Assembly (NCBI GenBank): GCA_963575745.1
Contig: CAUYUJ010019629.1
Span: 104,422 to 168,421, forward strand
Reading direction: 5' to 3'
Origin: Prorocentrum cordatum
Lineage: Eukaryota; Sar; Dinophyceae; Prorocentrales; Prorocentraceae
DNA: 64,000 bases
The translations under genes and the position numbers were made by a program. The notes below the pieces were generated by a model. The model ran no database searches, had not been told where the DNA came from, and worked only from the letters and a program-made list of their open reading frames with translations. This document shows positions 21,791-31,571 of this stretch, piece by piece (positions within the stretch are counted from its first letter, which is position 1; each line of letters opens with the position of its first letter).

Positions 21791-22649
21791 CCCTCTGCGC
21801 CCTGGTCTGATCGGACGCACTCATGAGACCGATCAAAAGAGAAGCCATCGCTGCTGACGGTCTCTTCCTTGGTCGAGGTCCTGGAACTTCTCTGCCGCCA
21901 GGCGGCATCCTGCGCGTGCATAGGGGTGCTGGTAGGACATGCGACCTTCCAAGGCTTGTCCTTGGGTTCCCAAAGCCTCGAACCAAAGTCGGCTGCATTG
22001 AAATCGGATGGAATCCACCGATGCCAGGAAATCGAATCGCCGGCTACAGCAAGAGCGGCCATCTTACGACAGCAGACCAGGACCCCTAAACTGGAGCTCC
22101 TTCCCTTGGCCATCGCGAGAGCGGCCCCCATGCTGCCCCCGAGGTTCAGATGAATATTTCCGAAGTTGAACCGCTCTGAGCTCATGCCTTGCCGAGGCCA
22201 CGATCCCTCGAGCCCACGAGACTCCGATGCCCCATTGTCCCACATACGCGCCGCGAAAATATGCTCCCAAGACTCCTTGTGAAGTAGATGGCGTGGTATT
22301 TCTGGAAATAATGGGTTGCCCTCCCCCCCCCCCCCCTAATATCAGGTTCACATCTAAGTTTCACAGAATCAACATCACGGAAGGAGTCGAGACGGGGAAG
22401 AGCGCGGGCCCTGGCTCGTTGAGCCCCCATCTTGTATCTCCATTTTTCTTGAACGGCGGAGGTGGTGGACGCTTCCTCGGGCTCCCAGACTGTCGCGCAC
22501 ACGGCGATGCCCGTCTCGCTGGCGTCGGAGGCAGTGACATCTTTGCACCACTCTCGCCTCAAGTAAGCAGATGCGACCACGCAGAGAGCAGCGCGCCACC
22601 TCGCCTCTCGCGCGGCAGCGCTCCAAAGCCGAGCTCTCTTGAATCCCAA
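21751..22649 (-). pseudogene. RNase H domain of the DIRS-like element, frameshifted
   Basis: The first piece (22649-22350) has SAYLRREWCKDVTASDASET then GIAVCATVW, where TASDASETG fits the first catalytic Asp of RNase H. An interruption follows (about 22345-22250), including a 12-C run at 22323-22336. The second piece (22245-21900) reads SSERFNFGNIHLNLGGSMGA, LVCCRKMAALAVAGDSISWH and RWIPSDFNAADFGSRLWEPK; the N-AAD-SR stretch matches the last acidic site in DIRS-type RNase H. The enzyme would remove the RNA strand during reverse transcription. Confidence 0.7.
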
Positions 22650-22778
22650 AGTACAGGCGAAGTCGCACAGAGCCTTGAGCGCCCCCCAAAGCTCCCTTCG
22701 TAGCAGGAAACAGTCGACGATGCGCCCAAGGAGTTTTTTGGGAACTTGATCACCTGAGACCCAGGGCCGTCTCGCAAA

Positions 22779-24393
22779 TCACAGGCACGCTTGCCTCAAC
22801 CGTTCCCGTTTTTCGGGCCGACACTCAATAGCCCCGCGATCCCCATCAACACGCCTCCCAAGACTCTCACAGATAGTATCCGCGCCGGCCTCCTCATGCA
22901 CCCTGAACCCCGCCTCCCTCAGACGGTCGCAGACCCTCTTCTTCACCTTCTGGACGCAACCCGCGCCGGTGCCAATCGCGTTCAGGCTATCGCAGCAAGG
23001 GGGGAAAGCTACCTGGTCACCCGAGATCCGAGGAAGAGGATCACTGTCACGAGCATGTATCGGCGAATCACTCTTCATGGTCTCCTTGATTTGGTGTTCA
23101 TGGATTTTTTGCGCGAGCCAGAAAGCCCAACTCCATCCCATCGGAACCGCGGCGAGACGGGGCCAAATTTTATCTCCCCCAAGATGTCCTTCGAGAGCCG
23201 CAGGACCCGGAACTCCCCAATCGCGCAGGAGACGCGCGGGCACAGGCGGCAGACAAAAGAAATCCCGTAGCTCGGGCGAGTTGCCGAGGTAGTAACAATA
23301 ATCCCGTTGCAATGTAGAGCTTGTCGGGAAGCTCCTCTGCGCCCGCGGCGTCCTGCTCGACCGGCTCAGACGCTGCGCGCGTTCTCAAACGAGACCAGGC
23401 CGCCGCGGTGCCCATCTGTCTCGACGGAAGGGCGACGAAATCATTGGTTCGTAAGTCGACAAATCCAGACTTGCCTGAGCTCGCCGCTGTTCTGGCCCAC
23501 GAAAAGAAAGGTGCCGCGATGTCCCGCGGGGGCCCCGCGAACTCGACCATGCCCCTCTCCCACAGGTCCTGGGCGAAACGGTGGTGCATCCCTGGCTTGT
23601 TCCCTACCTAGGCTCTGCCTAGAAGGGTTCTTACTCTCCCAGCTTAAAGGGGCCGGGCAGTGGAAAGCGCCCCGGGCGGTTCCCCCGGCATCCGCCCCGC
23701 GGTTCCCCCAGCTACGCCCCCTTAGCTTAGCGTTGCTTATCTCATTTTAGCCTATTTCATAACAGCTTAGCTTAGCATCATCTTAGCTCAGGTTTATCTT
23801 AGCTTAGCTTACCTTCATCTAAGCGTCGCTGAGCTTTAGCATAGCAGAGGGCAGCATAGCATAGCGTAGCGTAGCATAGCGCCGCACAGCATATCATAAC
23901 ACAGCCCAGAATAGCACAGCATAGCATAGCGCAGCTTAGCATAGCACAGCACAGTATAGTATAGCATAGCTTAGCATAGCACATCATGCCATAACATATC
24001 ATATCATATCTTATCATACCATCGCATAGCGCAGCATATCATAGCATCTCATCGCATAGCAAAGCCTTGCGCAGCATAGCGTAGCATATCATATCATACC
24101 ATAGCATAGCGACTAATGCTGCTTTCCTAGGGGCTCCAACTTCCAGGTAGGGTCGCACTGGGGTAATTACTTAAATGCACATCCATGTACGGGCTGACCA
24201 TCTCATTCTTCTCAATCGCGTAACCGAACTCATCCGGGTTACATAACATGCGCTGCTCGAAACCCTTGGATAGATCGACGCAATCAGCACCTCGAAGATC
24301 CAAGATGCTGGGGGCCTGGGAACCTACCTCTGGGATGGGAACCTTAGCCCGGCCATTGGGTCGCACCGCGCAGCCTGCCTCCTCGCCTGGCAC
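22779..24393 (-). pseudogene. pol N-terminus and reverse transcriptase, frameshifted and interrupted
   Basis: The pol start (24393-24127) reads VPIPEVGSQAPSILDLRGAD, then YMDVHLSN, and breaks off where the pentanucleotide element begins. It resumes at 23595 with HHRFAQDLWERGMVEFAGPP, FVDLRTNDFVALPSRQMGTA and LPDKLYIAT. A frameshift at about 23310 leads to RDYCYYLGNSPELRDFFCLP, then PRLAAVPMGWSWAFWLAQKI. DYCYY stands where RT motif A (D...F/Y) is expected. The catalytic YVDN/YxDD box is decayed: CCDSLNAIG replaces YVDNLNAIG-like sequence of relatives. A final helix-rich part (VQKVKKRVCDRLREAGFRVH) is intact. The enzyme would copy element RNA into DNA. Confidence 0.7.
23602..24118 (+). mobile_element. 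Head-plus-(TTAGC)n element, copy 1, inside pol
   Basis: A 118-bp head (23602-23720) begins TTCCCTACCTAGGCTCTGCC and contains TTAAAGGGGCCGGGCAGTGG and CCCCGGGCGGTTCCCCC. It continues without a break into pentanucleotide repeats, first TTAGC then ATAGC and variants (23721-24118). The reverse complement of the same head and a CTTAG-type tail occur at 43766-44379, with only a few differences over the head. Both sides of this copy are pol coding sequence of the DIRS-like element, so it inserted there. No open frame is present, so it would be non-autonomous. Confidence 0.7.
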
Positions 24394-24841
24394 GCGCGAG
24401 GGGCTGGAAGCCAGGAGCTCGCGCGCGGCTCCGCGGCGGGCATGCGCAGTGGGAGGAGCTGTGGCACGAGCGGCCCGCGCGAGCGCCGCGCTCAGGGCTG
24501 CGCGCTGCGAGGCCGTCGGCGGGCGATCCGCCGAAAAAAAACTGGATGCATCTCGTTCAAACTCGTGCTGACCTCATTGGCAGCCCCCGCGGCTGCTCGA
24601 CGTCGAGCTCGACGGCGCTTCGCCGGGCGCGATGGCCCCGGCCGCGCCTGCGAAACTTCGCGCAGGAGCGGAAGCGGGAAGACCTCCCTCTGCCGCTGGG
24701 CCGGTGCCGCGCCGAACAAAATTGGCTGGTCTGAGGGCGGATGGCGACCCGCGACGCCCTCGGCAGCTGGCCCTGCATGGTCCTGGGCGCGAGGCGAGCC
24801 CGTGATCATCCCGCGCCCAATTTCTTCGTTCACCCCTGTCC

Positions 24842-26016
24842 CTACTGGCCGCCGCCGTCTCCTCGACCACCTCCTTTGGGCTTCTGACCCAACTTGGCCT
24901 CCTCTCGAGCTTTTCTCAGCTCATTGGCGACCGTCGTCTCGTTCTTCACCTTGTCCGACGCATGCTGAGACAAAGCTGGAGCCGCCATTGCACCGTGCCG
25001 TCGGGGGCCCCACCCCATGTAGTGGTCCGCCGCCGAGTAGTCTGGCGCCCCTGGGGAGATACGATGAGCCTCCTCGATGAGTTGAACCCTTCGAACGATC
25101 ATCTTTATGGACTGCAGGGCTGGGACAGTCACATGGTCGGCGGTGAACATACTGTCGATGACTCTGCAAAAAACTTCGCGTTCGTACACCGACCTGTCGC
25201 CAGCGGAGATCCCTGCCGCGCGCGGCCAGCGCCCATGCCGAACGATCGGCGGCATGCCCTCGTCGCGCATCGACTGCGCCAACCACCAAGCCGTGCGAGG
25301 ACGAGCCAAAACGATACCTCCCTCGGGCGCGTCGCCCATCATGAGCTCGACGGTCTCCCCGAACGGCCTGCGGTGAGCCCCCGTCGCGTCGAAACGCACA
25401 GGCAGCGCTCCGATATCCTCGCGGCGATAATTCCCCCGCTCCGCGCGCGCGATCTGCCGCGCCAGCGTCGGGCCGCAGGCCGTCTCGATGATGGCGCGAG
25501 AGCCGTTGACCATATCATCATATGGGAAGTCCCTGATCTCGTCGCCCTTATGGTAGTCTCCGAGCTCTTCCGCCGCCGCCCACACGCGGCCTGGGGCCGC
25601 CGCCGCCGCTGCGACCTGCAGCGCGGCAGGGGCGGCGCCTGGCGCGGGGAGGGCGGCAGCCACCGCGGCGGCGGCAGGCTGCGCGCGGGCGACGCCCGCG
25701 GCTACGCAGCGCCCACCAGCAGAGACCCGTCGCGGCACAGCTGCTGCAACTCCTCCGCCGACGGGTCGCGGCGAAACCTGCAAACGAAGTCCCTCCTCGC
25801 GCCGAACGCGTCGGAGCCGCGAGCCCCGATCCATTTCGCGCCGAGCAAGTCCTGACTAGCGGAATTCAACTCAATGTCATGGTGGCCCCCGCCCGCTGCG
25901 AGGATCGCATGCAACGCTGGCGCCCCTGCAGACGCTGCGGTCACGAGATGCTCGCGCCATACTTCCCGGCCTGGCACATCGTACTGCACCAAAACATATT
26001 CGCCCGGTTTCGCCAT
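24842..26016 (-). pseudogene. gag-like ORF of the DIRS-like element
   Basis: It starts at the ATG at 26016 (MAKPGEYVLVQYDVPGREVW), with a compact N-terminal domain up to LLGAKWIGARG. One frame change in the Ala-rich middle (about 25720-25830) leads to the main body in the second frame: GDYHKGDEIRDFPYDD, FCRVIDSMFTADHVTVPALQ, RRVQLIEEAHRISPGAPDYS, ADHYMGWGPRRHGAM. A basic, Gly-rich tail (KAREEAKLGQKPKGGGRGDG) ends at a stop at 24842. The LIEEAH...PDYS...ADHYMGWG...RRHG pattern is shared with gag-like proteins of dinoflagellate retroelements. Nucleic-acid binding by the tail is inferred from its charge. Confidence 0.65.
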
Positions 26017-26027
26017 CACTTACAAGC

Positions 26028-26427
26028 GCAGTCCAGTTGCGAGCGCACAATCCCTCCGAACTCCGCGTCGTCGCGCGGCGGGTCCACCTTGCCACGTCCG
26101 ATCACGAAGCCTGCAGAAATCCCCATCACGAGCTGCACTGTCAGCAAGAACACCAAGTAGTATAGATCAAAGCACCACAGCGTCGCGGGGCCGGCGACCC
26201 CGATCCCAAACTGCGCGTTCGACTTCTCTTCGAAGGTGCTCGTTGGAAGGGAGATGGTGCGCGCGCGCTGGACAGAGCGGGCAGCCTGGGCACGGCGGAA
26301 TCGGCGGGCACTGCGCGTTCGGCCCGAGGTTGCTCTGGATCTGGTTGAGCAAGAACCAGTTGCCCGCCAATCGGGCTACCTCTCGGACCGAATCCTGGAG
26401 TGCGGGTACGTCCAAAACTCCCATCAA
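26028..26427 (-). pseudogene. Retroelement ORF1, small Cys/Pro-rich membrane protein
   Basis: The N-terminal part reads MGVLDVPALQDSVREVARLA then NWFLLNQIQ, followed by CPPIPPCPGCPLCPA, a Cys/Pro-rich stretch. After a frame change near 26160, YYLVFLLTVQLVMGISAGFV forms a clear transmembrane segment with a short acidic tail (DPPRDDAEFGG) and a stop just before the next ORF. This small membrane ORF, immediately upstream of the gag-like ORF, is a regular feature of related dinoflagellate elements as I know them. Its role is unknown; membrane anchoring of the particle is a guess. Confidence 0.5.
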
Positions 26428-26522
26428 ACGCTAGGTGCAAATACTTGAACCCAAAAGAAACTACTGACACTCACGTACAACCTGGCGCTATCGCTACGAA
26501 TTTACGTCATGAATGTGCTCGC

Positions 26523-26526
26523 ACAG

Positions 26527-26575
<49 letters not shown>

Positions 26576-26576
26576 G

Positions 26577-26626
<50 letters not shown>

Positions 26627-27035
26627 GCAGCAGCATCATCATCACCATCCTCATCCTCATCCTCATCCTCATCCATCCTCATCATCCTCCTCGTCCCTCC
26701 TCATCCTCCTCCTCCTCGAGCCGTAGCGTTTATCTCCTCCACCTTCTCCTCCTCCTCCTCCTCTTCTTCCTCCTCTTCCTCCTCCTCCTGCACCCCTCCC
26801 TCCCTCCCTCCCTCCCTCCCTCCCTTCCTTGCTCTCCTCCTCCCCTCCTCCCCCTCCTCCTCCTCCTCCTCCTCCTCCTCCTCCTCTACATCCTCCAATT
26901 TCTTCCTTCCTCCTTCCTCCTTCCTCCTTCCTCCTCCTCCTCCCTCCTTCCTCCTCCCTCCTCCCTCCTCCTCCTCTCCTCCTCCTCCTCCTCCTCCCTC
27001 CTCCTCCTCCTCCTCCTCCCCCTCCACTCAAGCAG
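26523..27035. repeat. Composite (CAT)n-(CTC)n tract
   Basis: CAT triplets (26527-26680) merge through CATCCT repeats into CTC/CCT triplets with TCCC and TTCC variants (26690-27030). The peptides in all frames are low-complexity. Confidence 0.95.
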
Positions 27036-27158
27036 TTGTGGCCCAGGTCCATTTTTGCGAGCCCCGCGTACGTGCCTGCAAGAGGTGCTTGAGGTACTGC
27101 GCTTTGACCGCACCGCCGGTAGCGGTTGCTAGCGCAGACAACAGCAAAAGTGTCCGAG

Positions 27159-27400
27159 ATGGCGTGCCGTGCTTGGAGCAAGTGCGGTGGATGTGGCACC
27201 AATGATTGGAACCATCCCCTGCTCGCTGCCGATCGTGACAGGCGCTGCAGAAAGTGCAACCGACAGGTCAGAATCTGCAAGCCGAAGGGCGGCAAGAAGT
27301 CGGCAACGGGTGCCAAGTTGACGGGCACCTTGTCGGCCAAGGCCACCTGGGGCCGCGCCTGGCCGCGCCCCAGCCTCTCCAAACGGCTGCGCCGCGGCCC
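27159..27400 (+). CDS. Zinc-ribbon-like ORF start
   Basis: From the ATG at 27159 the frame reads MACRAWSKCGGCGTNDWNHP, then ADRDRRCRKCNRQVRICKPK. Two C-x2-C pairs about 20 residues apart suggest a small zinc ribbon, followed by a basic tail (GKKSATGAKLTGTLSAK). Similar short Trp/Cys-rich zinc ribbons begin ORF1 proteins of dinoflagellate retroelements in my knowledge, so this may be a retroelement start. After about 27360 the frame enters GC-rich repetitive sequence and loses protein character. No downstream partner domain was seen. Confidence 0.45.
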
Positions 27401-28040
27401 CGGGCGGCGCCGGCGCCCGCGCGGCGGCGGTCCGCCACGGCCGGGCCTCAGCCTGGGGCCGCGCCCAGCTGCGGCGTTCCAGGGTTTCCGGGCGGCGGCG
27501 CCGCGGCCCCGTGCAACGCCGGGGCGAGCGCGGCGGCGGCTCGCCACGGCCGCGCCTGCGTGCCGCTGCAGCGCCGAGAGGACTGCGTCCGCGGCGTGCC
27601 GCTGCAGCACGCCCCCCAGGCACTGGTAAATCTGCCGGATGGCGCGCCGCGTTCCCCGCGGGCGCGAGCTGCCGCGCGAGGGCGGCCGTTTCCTCGCCGA
27701 ATCTCCCGTGGTCTTCAACGACGAACGGGATCACCGGCACGCCCGGGTGCTCGCTTCCGGCGTTCTGCGGTGGCGGCAGCCGCTCCGTCCCGCCTCGCGG
27801 CCCCGTTCGCCAGGGCGTCCTGAGAGGTTGCACTCACGGCCGTCCTTCTCCTCCTCCTCCTCCTCCTCCTCCTCCTCCTCCTCTTCCTCTTCCTCCTCCT
27901 CCTCCTCGTCCTGCTCCTCCTCCTACTCTTGCTCCTCCTCCTCCTCCTCCGCCTCCTCCCCCTCCTCCTCCGTACCCCTCGCGCCATCGCCCTTGTTGCC
28001 CGCGGACCCCGCTCCTGTGACGGCCAATGATATGGGGAGA
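27400..28040. other. GC-rich spacer and (CTC)n tract
   Basis: GCGGCGGCGCCGCGG-type low-complexity sequence (27400-27660), including a near-duplicate of GCGGCGGxxCGCCACGGCCG (27421 and 27530) and two GTGCCGCTGCAGC words (27561, 27598). A CTC triplet tract lies at 27843-27985. No gene supported. Confidence 0.5.
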
Positions 28041-28054
28041 CTGGCCAAAGGGGG

Positions 28055-28190
28055 AAAACGTCGACCTGGAATCGGCGAGACATCGCAGGTAGATCGGCGA
28101 CAGGCCCAACGTCTGCGAAGCCGTACGTTCCTGGGTAATGTGGGCCATCAGGCCACTTTCGGCGATGGATGGGCGATTTGGGGCCGATGC
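28055..28190. repeat. Dispersed palindrome repeat, copy B
   Basis: AACGTCGACCTGGAATCGGC is followed by GAGACATCGC, a decayed form of the palindrome, then GATCGGCGACAGG and GTGGGCCATCAGGCC. It lies just downstream of a (CTC)n tract. Order and spacing match copies A (18838) and C (28498). Confidence 0.7.
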
Positions 28191-28497
28191 GCTCCCCCCT
28201 GAGCCTATCCCCCCCTACCGTTGCCCCTGAACCTTGGGCCCTTCTGCACCTCGGGCCAGGCCATGACGAACCCTTTGCTTCCTGGCCCCATCCGCTAGCC
28301 TCCCAGCCCCGCTGCCCCTGAACTCTTCATCCCTTCAGAGTGTTGGTTGGCTGATCCCCATGCGGCCGTCAGTTTGGCAGGCAGCAGCGCTCGCTTGCGC
28401 CAGCGCCGAAAAGAAGAGGAGGAGGAAGGGGAGGAAGAGGAGCAGCACGAACCGCCTTCTTGCGCTGTCCGGCGGGCCATGATGAGCAACGATTAGG

Positions 28498-28615
28498 GGG
28501 ACCGGCTCAGGGGGGGGGGGAACATCGAGCTCGAATCGGAATCGGCGATACATCGCCGATAGATCGGGGATATGGGGTGGGCCATCGGGCCCCTTATCGG
28601 CGATGAATGAACGTT
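28498..28615. repeat. Dispersed palindrome repeat, copy C
   Basis: GAACATCGAGCTCGAATCGG is followed by ATCGGCGAT-AC-ATCGCCGAT (28541-28560), then GTGGGCCATCGGGCCCC and a final ATCGGCGATGAATGA. It is preceded by a run of ten G residues, and copy B lies 450 bp away in the same orientation. Confidence 0.75.
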
Positions 28616-30960
28616 GCCCCTGAGGCCAGCAATTGAAACCACACGGCAGTCCCCTGCCAGAGGTCCTGCGGGGACCCTGCGCTCCGAGAATTGGAGGAAG
28701 GCCCTCCATGGCGATCCGCTTTGGGACTGGCTGGAGGCTGCTCGTCGCCGCGGCTGGGTCCGCATCGACAGACTCTGGTCAGGATGGATCCCCGCAAGGG
28801 TCCCAGGGACCGACTGAGAACGGATTTGGGCCGGGCGGGAGAGCCACCGCTGTCTCAACTGGCCCTCCTCCGACAGAGGCTTCAATGCGCCACGACCAGC
28901 GGACAAGACCGAGCCTGCCCTCGTGAATCGACGTCTGGACCACTGCTCCCCTGCCTTCCCTTGCGAGGACAGGGGTGAGGGGGAAGGGGAAACGGGGGAA
29001 AGGGGAGAGCAAGGGGTGGAAGGACTCGCTCAGACCAGGACGGGGCAAGGGGTGGGAGGAATTGCTCAGCCCTAGACGATGTGCAAAAGTACAGATTCGT
29101 GTGAGATCTGTGTTGCCAGACCTGGGTCCACTCACGGCGCTTGTCATATAATGCCACAGTGGATTCGACACTGGGCCAACACTCGTGACGGCCAGACGGG
29201 CTTGACATGTTGCATGCGCATAGAGCTTGCCATGCCGATATTGGCTGTCCTCGCAGACTCGGCTTTCATACCCTTCCTGTGGGTCTGACCTCAACGCGAA
29301 ACACCGTGGTCTACTGCAATCAGAGCCCAGAATAACTAAAACATCAAACGAAGGAAGCACTGGCCTCGATACTCATGGCACAGAAAGGACACGTTGAAGT
29401 CGCGAATACCACCACACCTCAATGCATGTGAGTGGGATCAGAAACTCACGCATCTGGGCGCACATATTTCACACACGTCAGGCCACCATGCTGCTCCCAC
29501 GCCGATTCTTATTCGACGTACTAGCTCCTTACACAGTAAGCTACTTAACAACTGATCAAGTATGCCCAGTATGCGCGTCATCTCGAAGTCTCATCGGTAC
29601 CATCAATCAGAACACAGTCGAAGCGTGATCCCTGGCTGGCTTGAGGCCAGTCGCTTCGAGCGAAAGAGCTGCTGGCGGAGTGGAAGTTCGGTTCAGTTGT
29701 CAAGGGCCACGCCAAATTTGCCAAGCTCCCCTTAGTGGTAACAATCCTGTAATGATGACACAAAAATCGCGCGACACGATACCTTTGAGTCAGTAGTAAC
29801 ACGATGGCAGCGACATGATCTGGGACACTCCAACCCCACTCTGCATGCACGAACACGCGCGCAAATACTCTCTAGAAACATGCGAACGCTCTCCGTGCGC
29901 GCACTGGCACAGGCCATGGCACGGGCACGATCTCTACACATTGGAGCCATGCGATTTCTACGATGCCTCGCGGGTGTGATGCCAGCCTGCGATAGCTACG
30001 AGCGACTTCCCGATCGGCTCGTTCTATCGCTGGCCTTTCTGCATCCTTCGCAATTTCTTCTCCACCCTTCCTGCTCGATCTGGTCTCTCGCGCTCGTCTT
30101 TGCTTTTCGTTCCGCGCTCCGTTCCAGAGTTTTCGGGCCCCTCTCGGGATTCTCTTAGGGGCTCGTGCGGCCTTCTTGGTGTCCCTAGGTGACTCGGGGC
30201 TCGCGTGGTGTATTGTGGTTGGGCGACACTTGGGGCAATCTGGAGGCCGTCGTGGAGCCTGATGGACACATGTCGGGTTCCGCCGGACGCCTCATGGGTC
30301 CCTCTCCAGGCATTCGAATCCGAACTCGTGCCCCCGAAGAGACATTCAGGCGGCCTCTTGGGGGGCGGATCCGCTTCGCCGAGGCTGACTTCGATCTACC
30401 TTGGACCTGAGAAGCCTGAAGAAAACAGATAGCTGCTTTGACGAAATTGGACCAACTCGGGATCGTCTTGGAGCTCTCTTGTGGCCTATTGGGTCAACCG
30501 TGGAATCCATCTTCGCGCATCTCGGGCCCTCCTCGGCCATCCTGCCAGGCCCTTGACGGTTTTGGAATGTCGTGGAGCCCTCGGAGGCCGCTCGCGAATC
30601 CTCTCAGACGACCTCGGACCCGCTCGCAGAGCCTGGCGCCCCCTCCGAGCCCCCCCCCCCCCCCTGCCCCCGCCCCCCGAGACGCCCCGGTGTTCTATGC
30701 AAGGGAGAAGCGAGGACGAGAAAGAAGATGCCCAGCCTCGAACGCATCCCTACCCCGAAGCTTGACAAGCCCAAAGGCGATGACAATCTTAGAGATGAAG
30801 GTACCATTCTCGAATCGAGAGGAACCCAAGTTTCGCTTCATGACTCCCGACTCAAATTCGGTCATTCACCACTGGTGCCGCGCGCCAGGGAGCGGGGCCC
30901 AGCGCCGATCAAAGAAATCTGCACGAACCTTCGACCTTCGAAAGCTCATGCTCATTCAGT
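28616..30960. other. 2.3 kb spacer, mostly unique
   Basis: No frame could be assigned to a known protein. A purine-rich stretch (28975-29055) has GGGGAAAGGGGAGAG words, and a degenerate CTTGGGGC-type module lies at 30170-30420. A run of ten C residues within a longer C-rich stretch (30645-30680) precedes ACGCCCCGG. The section 29080-30160 has lower GC than average and looks unique. Confidence 0.4.
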
Positions 30961-30962
30961 TG

Positions 30963-30989
30963 GTTAAGTGAGGCACGCGTGCACTTAAC
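30963..30989. repeat. Palindromic motif next to the copia 5' LTR
   Basis: GTTAAGTG and CACTTAAC are perfect 8-bp inverted arms around AGGCACGCGTG, followed by GAGGGAGGAGG. A nearly identical block lies at 40539-40575, beyond the 3' LTR. Only a few bases differ. Confidence 0.7.
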
Positions 30990-31017
30990 GAGGGAGGAGG
31001 ACGACGAGGATGCAGTG

Positions 31018-31535
31018 CACAGCCCAGAGCCTACTTCCCTGTGCCTACTTACGACAGGTGGCCCATCGAGGCCAATTTTAAGACAAGGCTCTCAGGAGCC
31101 CAGTACATACGATCCATATTACGTAAGTCCGCGTTCCCTGGCGTAGCAGGTTCCCTTTTCTCTGTTTTGCAGCCTAGCCATGCTTAATGGTCTCCCCAAG
31201 GTGCCCTGGAGAGCCCCAAGACCTAGAGGCTTCGTTTTAAATGTTTCACACGTTTCCCAGGACGTTTCCTCCGAAACTGTCTTGGCTCAAGCTTCTCACA
31301 GCGACAACTGGTCGCTGGACTCCTGGCGTGCGCCTGTGAGGCGCAAGACTGTGAGCTGGCCCGCCACAGCCAAACAGCTCCCTTCTCTCACCATCGCGCG
31401 ATCAGCCTTGCGCTCCCCCACTGTCCGCACTCCCACATCATCGAGATCGAGAGTGACAAGCACATCGTCAGGAGAATAGAAGAGAAAAAATATCAAAGGA
31501 TTCATCAGAAGGCAGTGGTTCGGACGGGACCATTG
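31018..31535 (+). repeat. Copia 5' LTR
   Basis: It begins CACAGCCCAGAGCC and aligns with 39757-40265 through shared words such as TACGTAAGTCCGCGTTCCC, GTCTCCCCAAGGTGCCCTG, GCGACAACTGGTCGCTGGAC and GTGACAAGCACATCGTCAGG. It ends near GGGACCAT. A stretch at 31270-31291 resembles the dinoflagellate spliced leader at 17 of 22 positions, ending CTTGGCTCAAG. The primer-binding site was not recognised with certainty. Confidence 0.8.
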
Positions 31536-31571
31536 CACGAGCTCCGCTTCCGAGCTCCACCGAAGCATAAC

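Larger units (their letters stand above)
20101..26430 (-). mobile_element. DIRS-like tyrosine-recombinase retroelement with methyltransferase-like domain
   Basis: Minus-strand pieces follow one order over 6.3 kb: a small membrane ORF (26427-26028), a gag-like ORF (26016-24842), a pol start (24393-24127), RT (23589-22779), RNase H (22649-21751), tyrosine recombinase (about 21790-20640) and a methyltransferase-like domain (about 20790-20101). RT plus tyrosine recombinase, without integrase, is the hallmark of DIRS-type elements, and this gene order is one I know from dinoflagellate genomes. Frameshifts lie in RT, in RNase H and after the recombinase HxxR box, so this copy is probably inactive. 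Terminal repeats were not found, so the ends given are those of the coding part. A separate small element interrupts pol at 23602-24118. Confidence 0.75.

Noticed and set aside
28779-29360. 193-codon minus-strand frame
   Set aside because: No recognisable domain and composition that matches translated spacer; left unassigned.
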